Shown: positions 27,959 to 36,900 of the stretch, piece by piece
Position numbering within the stretch: the first letter of the stretch is position 1
Layout of the letters: every line of letters starts with the position of its first letter
DNA from: Macrocystis pyrifera
Taxonomy: Eukaryota > Sar > Phaeophyceae > Laminariales > Laminariaceae
Reading direction: 5' to 3'
Assembly: GCA_031763025.1 (NCBI GenBank)
Contig: JASSKH010000006.1
Coordinates: forward strand, 2,522,958-2,586,957
Length of the DNA stretch: 64,000 nt
Made by a program: the position numbers and the translations under genes
Notes under the pieces: model-generated
The model's input: only the letters and a program-made list of their open reading frames with translations
Databases searched by the model: none
Told to the model about the DNA's origin: nothing

Positions 27959-30900
27959 AAAGAATGTCGGGGCAGTTATCGTAAGCTGTGCTTGCGTCGC
28001 AGTCTTACTGTCCCGCGGTCATGTTCTCGCTCTTATTGTTGTGTTGAGGGTTGCTTGCCGCTTATTGGAGAAAATGGCTGAGACACTGTGTGCGAGACGA
28101 GTGGTGACTAGCCTGTCCCTAGGCCAATCAGAGCAAAACCCTAATCCTTAGCCTAAGCCAACATCAAACCAATTTTTTTGGACAGGTGGCAAGCCCTACT
28201 TCTTGTGTTTGCCACCCGCCAATGTTTTGCGTGTGCGTGACGATCGCCGAGATAGGGCGTAAGAAACGGAAATCTGGAGATAAACAGAACGACAAAATAT
28301 ATCCCAAACCGGTCGACGCACTAAATAAAACCTTGCTGAGCATTTTTTTTTTCGTGTGTCTCTCTTGTTACTCTTAATTAGCTTTTGTCGATCCTCTTCC
28401 CGCTCGTCCTCGAGTTAACCGATCGTGGTGATAAACCGACACAAACCGATCGTGGTGAAAAATCGGCAAAAAACCGATCGTGGCGAGAAAACCGACAAGA
28501 AACCGATCGTGGTTAGAAAACCGACCACAAACCGATCGTGATGACATAACCGACAAGAAACCGATCGTGTTGTTCTCCTTGCTCTCGGCTCGGTAACAAA
28601 GCCGAGGTAACGTGATGATGACACACCGACGACCCATGTTCCTTTGTTTCTCAAATGCACGTCCTTGTTTTTGCTCGTCCTCTTCCTCGTCCTTCGTCGT
28701 CGCTTACAGGAGGAAAGCCGCGCGAACGTGGTGATAAACCAGAAAATGATGAAAGTGATCGTCAGCGGCATCCCTCAGAGCGTGAGGCTCGGCGTGGCCA
28801 TGATCGAGGACGTCATCACCTTCGGCAGGTCCGCGGAGCACGCCGGCGGGATGGGAGGGCACCCACCTAACTTCCTCGACTTTCCGGGAGCGGTCGCCTT
28901 CGGGGGTAAGCTATTGTGCATACCATGCACTTGAAATGACACCGCGAATTGGTTCAGAGGCTCGATCTCCCGAGATGCAAATATGACGAGCAGTGGGAAA
29001 TGCTAAACCCCCTGCCTCGATAAAAATGAAGCCACACGTGTATGTGCTGGGGGGGGCGAGGGGGGGGAGGGGGGGGGGGGGGGTACTCATCATCATGCAT
29101 GGCTGTAGTCGTGCTTCGAAAGTAGGTGTACCCTTCTACGCTTCCGATGGTACCACGTTAGGAGGGACGCCAAAGAGATGATGTCGTCATTGCTCAGAGC
29201 AGCGCCGTCGTGCGGGCACATGAAGCAGATGTTCGTGATCATAGGTGACGTGGTCTTCAGATGGGTGGATCCTGTATAGCAGTTGAAGGGGAGAATCGCG
29301 TTTTTGCTCTCTGCTTGATGCACTTGAAATTTGACCATAGACCTTCCATCCCTACAATGCCGGGACGGAGCGGAGTCGGGTTTTCACCGACCAGGCAGAC
29401 ATTTGCTTGCACCAAGCGCGAAACGCCGTGAGGTGTTGGGCGAGTCGCATGAGGGGTGAGCTGCATCGTACCAAGAACCGCTATAGAGGCGGATTTTCTT
29501 GCTTCTGGATGACAGCATCAATGAATTGATTTAATTTCTGGTGTGGCCACTTCCAGAGACAGCAATGGGTTTACTATGTAACTGCCTCGTGGGTGCCTCA
29601 CCATATACACACCACGTGATAAGATCATCCCCCTCGTGCGGAGTAAAGGTTCTCCCCGCACAACAACGATCTAACTTGACCGCCAGGCGTGGTAACCGCC
29701 AAAAAAAGAACAAACGATACCCTGTCTGTCTAGCTCACGCAGTGAGAGGCGTGTTTTACGGCGTCGTCGCCAACCGACGCCAACCCAACCTATATATATA
29801 TATATATATATATATGTACGAAGTATAAAATATAGGGGGGGGGAAGAATGAACGATACCTGTGACCACGGAAGGCTAGTCCGGAAGACCGCTGGGGGTAA
29901 AAGCCTCCTTGACTAATGTTATTGGTACACGAGATACGACTTGAGCTGGGATGCACACGTGACGAAAAAAAAAGAGGCGAAAAATCGGGACAAATAAAAA
30001 ATGACGATTGGTTGGTGTATGTGATACGTTCGTTCGTACGGCATCGGCCACGTTTCAAGGCAGCCCGGCATGCGTACGTCATCAGCCAAATTTGAAAAAC
30101 AGCCCGGCAGCCGTGCCGGGCTCCTGGCTTATTTGAAGGTGGAAGGGCGCTACTGCAGATGTCACGACACGGTTGATAAGACCTTATTTATAATGTTCTG
30201 TTGGCTGCCTCTATCACATGTGTGATTCGGTAACACCCCCCCCCCTGCTGGGACGATTTTCGGATTCCGGTCGCTCCAAAGCAAGGAGAGCGCACACTAC
30301 ATCAACTGTGGCGCGGGGGAAAATCTGCACGATATTGTTGCCGTGATCGGAAGACGCATACGTCGCTCGGCGTTTACACCTTCCCCATTATCGAGAAAAC
30401 AGCTTCGAAAATTAGCCCGCGGGGAGTTTGGGGGGGGGGGGGGGGGGGGGTGTCATGTGTGCTGTACGGCAATGTCGGGGCCCCGAAAAGTTTCATGTCA
30501 CAGTTGTAGCCGCTCCCCTCCTCCGTACCAGTTTCTGGGCACCACTTGTTCTTCTTCCTCTCCCTCTTCCTACTCCGTCATCGTCATGGGCACCTCTCTC
30601 CTTCACTCCCTCTCGGCGCCCGCTGGTTTTTCCTTCTTTTTTTTTGTGCCTTTCTGCAGGTATGGGTGGAATCAGTGGCATGGGGGACTACGACGACGGG
30701 CCGCCAGACCGGTTCAGCATACGCGCGGGCCCCGGACCCGGACCGGCCCTCTCCGGCGGGGGGGGCGGCCGCCTCGCCCAACCCCCACCTTCTTTCTCGG
30801 GCGCCCCTAGTGGTCTGTCCGGCGCGACAGGTGGCGGCGCTTCTGGCGGCGCGTTCCCGGGAGCGGGGGCGTACGAGGGCCTGTCTAGGCAGCAGCAGCA

Positions 30901-33900
30901 GCAGCAGCTGCAGCGTGCTTCACCGACATCCATGGTGCAGCAAGAGTTGATCGCGCAGCAGCAGCTTCAGCATGCTGCTTCTGCTGCTGCTGCGGCCGGG
31001 GGCGGTGGGAGTGGTGGCGGCGGGAGTGGAAGCGGGGGCGGGCAACAGGCGGAAATGGGGGGGGGGGTACGACGGCAAGGGTATGGATTGGTCCGTGTTC
31101 AGCGCCTCTCCTTCCATGTTCAACATCGACCATCCGGAGGGGGGGCCACCGCAGCAGCAGCAGCAGCACTCGCCGCCGCCGCCGCATCCTCACCCACTTC
31201 ACCAGTCTCTGTCTCAACCGCAGTCGCAGTCGTCTCAGTCCACGGTGGGTCAGGTCTCCCCTCGCCACCCACCCGCCCACGGACCCAACCCGCCCCACGG
31301 GTCACAGCAGCACCCGCAGCATCACCACCAGCAGCACCAGCAGATTTCCGGACTGCCGCCGTCGTCAGGGGGGCTCAGGGGAGACAGCGGCAGCGTCGCG
31401 GATAACACTCCGTCTCACGGCTCTCGCTCCTCTTCCGCTGGAGGCGTACTCGGGATGAGCGCGGGTGGGTCTCGCGCTGGCAGTGTGAGCAGCGGGGGTA
31501 CGCCTCCCCTGGGGGGCAGGTCGGCCGCGCCGTGGAACATCATGACGGCGCCCATGAGGAGTGATGGTGGGGCTCGGGCGGCCGCGAGTAGCAGTCCCAG
31601 CGCGGGGCTGTCGATGGCCAACGCTCTGCAGAACATGAAGAGGCTCTCCATTACTTCGGACGACTCGAACAGCGGGGGGGTGAGTGGTGATATTGTGGAC
31701 GTCTTTTTGCTTGTTTGTTTTTTTTGTCGCGTTTGTCGCGGGTAGGGTAGTCAAGGGGGTGTCAAGACTGTATATACGATGGTGGTAGGGAAGGAGTAAC
31801 TTGACCCTTTAAGGACTGCAGTCTCGTTTGGGGAACAGACTACTGACAATTTGAGTTATTCGTACGAAAAAACGGGACCGCTGTGTCTTGAAAGGGAGGT
31901 GATGGTAGTGAGAGGGGTAAGGGGTGCTTCGTGCATGAAGGCTTTTCGAGCGTGTTGTCAAGCATTTATGGTTTTGGTACATGAAGGCCATGTGCTATCC
32001 ATAAGTTGATGGTGAAGCCTCTTTTTCTGTTTTTCTGTGCAGCAGCCCCCCCCCCCTCTCCCTCCCCTCCCCTCCCCTCCCCTCCCACCTCTTCTGTTGT
32101 CAGTGGAGTCAGTGGAGTAGTGAACTTTCCTCCTTTTTTTATATTCACACGGTGTTGTCTTTTCCTGGCGTTCGGTTACTGGTTTGTCAATCTTTGGCTT
32201 TTACCCATGATGTCTTTTACCTGGTAGTGATAAACCCTATACCAGGTATGTTCTTCTCCGGGCCTCACCATGTTTTCTTCGGTTTGTGTTGACGCGTTCG
32301 CCTTTCCCCGTGTGTCCGTCCGTGTGTATCGTTGCCGCTGTACGAGACCAGGGCCAAAGCATTGGGCAGGTTAACAGGCAGAGGGAACGCTCGGGCACTC
32401 CGGTGGGCAAACCCGCCGACCTCGCGGAGTTTCTGGGTGACATGGGACTCGGGGAGTATGCGCAAGCGCTGACGAAAAACGAGATCGACCTCGAGGCGGT
32501 GCAGCTCATGGCGGATTCCGATTTCCAAGACATTGGTGAGTGCGGGATGCCTGCCGTATGAAGAGTCTGAGTAGTGCGAGTAAGTTAATGCTCTCGGTGC
32601 GCCCGAAATTTTCCGGAAATTTTCTGTCGAAGGTGTTCTTGCTTACGATACGTAAAAATATACCTGGTAATATGTTAGTTGATTGGTTGGTTATATATAT
32701 ATATATTTTGGAAGTTGGCTTGTAAATTCAAAATGCTGAGTATATCTTTTTGGAGATGTGGCGATCCTTTTGGTGTTTGTGTACCCTGCTCTTCTGTACC
32801 GAGTCTAGCTTTGAACAGCCCAGTTCCCGCCGACATCAAACGACCCTCACGCCCCTCCACGACAGCGTTTTTTTTTTTTTTCGACACTGCATTCGTGGTG
32901 ATTCTGGCATCGAGCGTTCAGACTTTGTGCGGAGTCGTCCGGTACCTCTGATGCTTCTCAAGCGTTGTGTTTATGATGTTATCGTATGCGAAGTATATCC
33001 TGTTGCATATTTCATATATGTACCATGGTATGATACAACTTATTTTCGTACGGCAAACATAATCATCCCTTGGTCCGTGCGAAAGTATTTGTGATGGTTT
33101 TAAGTCTCGGAAATGAGGATGCAGCACACCCAAGGTTTTTTGTTGCTGCTTTTTTTTTACCTTTTGCGGCCCAGATACAGCGTTACAGGAGACACATCGT
33201 GCACTCTTTAGCAGTATACTTTTAATAGCAGTAAGAAAAAGAAAAGCTGGTCCGGTCTGGTTCTCTCATTTTGAGAATGGGTGCGTTGTACACTCTCTGC
33301 AGTATGTAGGGAAAGACTCCCGTTTTCATTATTTTCTTCCTACTACATCTCGGCCTGCATGTTTCCCTGCTCATCAAGCTACAGCAGTATCATAGCTCCC
33401 CCCCCCTCCTTGTCCGCACCCCCGCCGACAACCCGACGTGCTCCGTCCCGGCATTGTAGGGATGCGAGGGTCTATGGTCATAGGCTACGGCCATGCATGA
33501 TAAGGAGTACACCCCCCCCCCCCCCCCCCCCCCACCCCTCCCGACGCAGCCCCCTTTTCGCGACCGGAGCGCACAATTTTTCGGAGACAGCCTGCTCGTC
33601 AGTGAAGCCCACCGCCCAACCCTACCCGACCTATCCCGACCCCACCCCACTCCTTTTGACACCCGTTTTGCATGACCATATCGCCAGGCATCCCGAAGGG
33701 ACCGCGAGTCAAGCTGCTGTACGCGCTGAGGACCAACCGGCACCCCCCCAAGTCGGGCGATCTCTCGGTGATGCGGGTGTTCCTCACCTCTCTGGGTTTG
33801 GAGCGGTATTGCAAAGCGTTCGAGGAGGGGGAGGTGGACATGGGCGCCGTCGACGTCATGGAGGAGTCCGACTACGCTCAGCTTGGAGTCGCCAAGGTAG

Positions 33901-36900
33901 GTGTGGTGTGATTTTGGCGTCGTTTCGGACGTTAGTTTTGGAAGGTGTCGGAAGATGTGAGGGACTCGTTTTTTGGGGAAGTAATAAAATGCGCACCTTG
34001 GAGCAGACGATCGATTCTTGCTGGCGATATTTCGGGGGCGGATGGGTTCCTGACCTGGATGATTCTCAATGCTCATGTGGCCGGGTGGGAGAGGGTGTAA
34101 TGTGCTTCATCTATTAGAAACTGCTTGCTGGCTTAGATGCTGTACTATTTTAGATCCTACACATCGTTTCATACCGGGAAGGTAGGATCTAGATTATCTG
34201 TATCTAGATTATCTGTCTGATCTACAGATAGATCGTGAACTGTCCTGCGTGCGAATTGCCGCTATTGGTAGTATTCAAACGGTCTTTACTTTTCCGGACG
34301 GAGTGGTTTGGGCATAAGGCGGGAAAAATCTGCGACCGAAGGAAGGGCGTACGTGAAAGAGAAAACGACACGCCACGCCTCCAGAGGTCGGAATGGAAAA
34401 CCGTTGCAACCGTTGTGATCACATGAAGTAATATATATATATACTCTTCATGCCTTATTTTCGCTTGGTAGTAGCCCCCCCCCCTGTCTAGCGAAAAAAA
34501 ATGCAAATGCTGTGACGGTTTACATTTTTCTTTTCCGGACGCCGTTCACCCGAAGAGGCAGTAAGAGCTTATTGGAGAGAACGGTTGGCACACACTGCTG
34601 TGTACGAGACAAAGGGAAATGACGCTAGCTATTGGTTGGTTTGAGTGTGTTGCCTTGGGTTAACTTTAGGCTTGGTTACGGTATTCTCGTACATATTTTC
34701 TTGTTGTCTCACGGTCTGTCGGCAAAGCTTGCCAGTTATTCGAGATTTGCTCTGATTGGCTCAGGGTCAGGGTAAGGCTTGCTCTGATTGGCTCAGTTTT
34801 AGGGTTAAGTTCGAATCGTCTCGTGCAGTGTCAACCTTTTCTCGAACAAGTGGTAGGCAACCTTCGCCTGTCGTCAACCACTTATTTGAGATAAAATGGT
34901 TTGACACACCCGGTGTGTGTTGTCTTCACATCAAACCGTTCTTTCTATCCGCCTACAGCAGTACACGGCGATGTCCGTCCTGATTCTTGATGCTAGAGAG
35001 ATACAATATTATGTGGTCACAGACTGGAGGGTTGCTTAAGCCTGGTATTCGTCGACCATTTTATCGAACGAGTGGTAGGCTACAGGGCCGCCCCTTCGAA
35101 GAGGAAGGGATGGAGGTATGATATGTCAGCGTCGTCGTAGTCATTGTCGTAAACGTGGTGCCCTGTGGCGGTCCGAAACACGGTTTGCCTCGCCTTGCAC
35201 GCGCGGTGCCCACCCTGGCCTATCAACATGGTGAACCCTGTGCAACACCAGTACACGTTAAGCAATGTTGTGGCCGCGGCTGTTCGAACAGACAGCACTT
35301 CGAAATAGAACATGAACCGTTTTTTATTGTGAACCGTTTGTCAATGGTTACTATTGATACGAGTGCTCGTTTGGTTTGTTACTGAACGACAAAGAACACA
35401 GAACGAATGAAACTGCTGTTCTTGAACAAATTAAAAATTCAGAACGAACGAAAACGTGACGTACCCGTGGGTGGTCCATGTTATAGATACATGGTCATAA
35501 GTTGTTGCCGTGAACTGTTTTGGTCTTCGTGCTGAAAGCCAAATGAGAATGTTGTCTTGACATTAAACCGTTTCTTCATTTTTTCCATCCAACTCCTTCA
35601 GTACTCGGCGATGTCCTGATCCTTCGTCGTAGAGAGATACAAACTCTGGGGTCACAGACCTTTGAGACAGATTTAACCTCTATTTGTGGGCTTCGAAAAG
35701 GTTTCGTCGCCAAGGTTGAGGTTGCATGGGCGCGTCGCTCGGCGTACTCAGTACGCCCTCCCGGTTGTCGAGAAACCGAGCTTCGATAATCGTCCGAGGG
35801 GGTGTGTGTTATCTTATCAGCCTAGTGTGATAAGTGTATTGTTATCATACGGTACATTTGATTTGATTTATTCATACCCAAAAGGTGCTTGCGTGTCCGT
35901 CCGCACAGAGGGGTTTCTAACCCTTTTTTTCAAGACTGCGCTCTCGTTGTCAGGACTATTGGGGACATACATTACTCGGCATTAAAAGTCAACTGTATTG
36001 CATGTTCATGTACGGTGCGGTACTACTGCTTGTAGAAGGATTAGTAATGGATACGCAGCAGGTACCACTTGCTGTCAGTGGTGAATGGGTTTTGTTCCAT
36101 AGGCCACGCGATAAATGGAACTGTCTGTGAACTGCTGTAAAACTGCCAAAACTACTACTGTGTACGTACGTGTGCTTGCTTGCGAGCTGCTCTCTGTTTT
36201 TTTTGTTCTGAAAGCCACGTGAGAAGGACGATGAACTTTGAACGACCACTTTCGTGAGAGCCACCCCACGCCCTTTCCCCGTCTCTTGACCCCACCCCGC
36301 CCGCCCTACCTTGCCCCACCGTACTTTACCCTACCTTATCCCCCTTCCCGTGTCTCCTGTCGTACCCTACCCGAAGGGTCCCCGTCTGAAAATCATGAAC
36401 GTGCTGGCGAGGACTTCGAGTGGCATCGCCAGCGGCAGCGTCGGAGGCGGCAGCAACGCTGGAAGTGTGTCCGCCCCGTCTCCCGAACGGCGCCAGTCCC
36501 CCCGGCCTAGTCCCACCTCGCAGTGGTCCTTTCCCGTTGGTAACATGGTGTTAGGTACCTCAGGCTCCACTTCATCTGCTTCCTCTACTGTCGCTGCCGC
36601 GGCTGCTGCCGCCACTGCGGCTGCCGTTGCTGGTGCAGTTGCCGGCGCTCGCCAGCTGTCCGAGCAGGACCGAGCGAAGGGGGACGACGATGACGTCTCG
36701 TCGGGGTCATTTTCGAGTTCTTCCGTGGCGCCGGCGGAGCCTGGAGTGGGGATCACGCACGTTGAGTTTACGGCGGCCCTTGCGGGGTCGTCGGGCGGTG
36801 TCAAGGCCGCCTCTGCCTCGTCTGCCTCGCTAAGCGCCGACGGGGAGAAGGATGGCAGCGCGGCGGAAGACTGCTGCGGCAGCAGTAGCGAGATTGTCAA

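Larger units (their letters stand above)
18688..28709 (+). other. Intron 3 (10.0 kb)
   Basis: Donor AAG|GTGAGA, acceptor CGCTTACAG. It contains four family A MITEs, family B copies, repeats F, G and I, a C59 tract (22191-22249), a G27 tract (22615-22641), a C36 tract (27921-27956), and the 28-bp tandem array at 28417-28575. No other gene is recognised. Confidence 0.7.
28906..30659 (+). other. Intron 4 (1.75 kb)
   Basis: Donor GTAAGC, acceptor TTTCTGCAG after a long T/C tract. It holds a broken family D copy (29072-29395), a (TA)n tract (29790-29814) and a family C element (30231-30464). No gene inside. Confidence 0.75.

Noticed and set aside
28417..28575. CRISPR-like array
   Set aside because: Units are contiguous 27-29-bp tandem repeats without unique spacers, inside an intron of a eukaryotic gene.
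30428..30659. Start of the linker protein at the upstream ATG near 30428
   Set aside because: That part lies in the poly-G end of a family C element and the intron. The acceptor at 30659 joins in phase to the KH2 exon.
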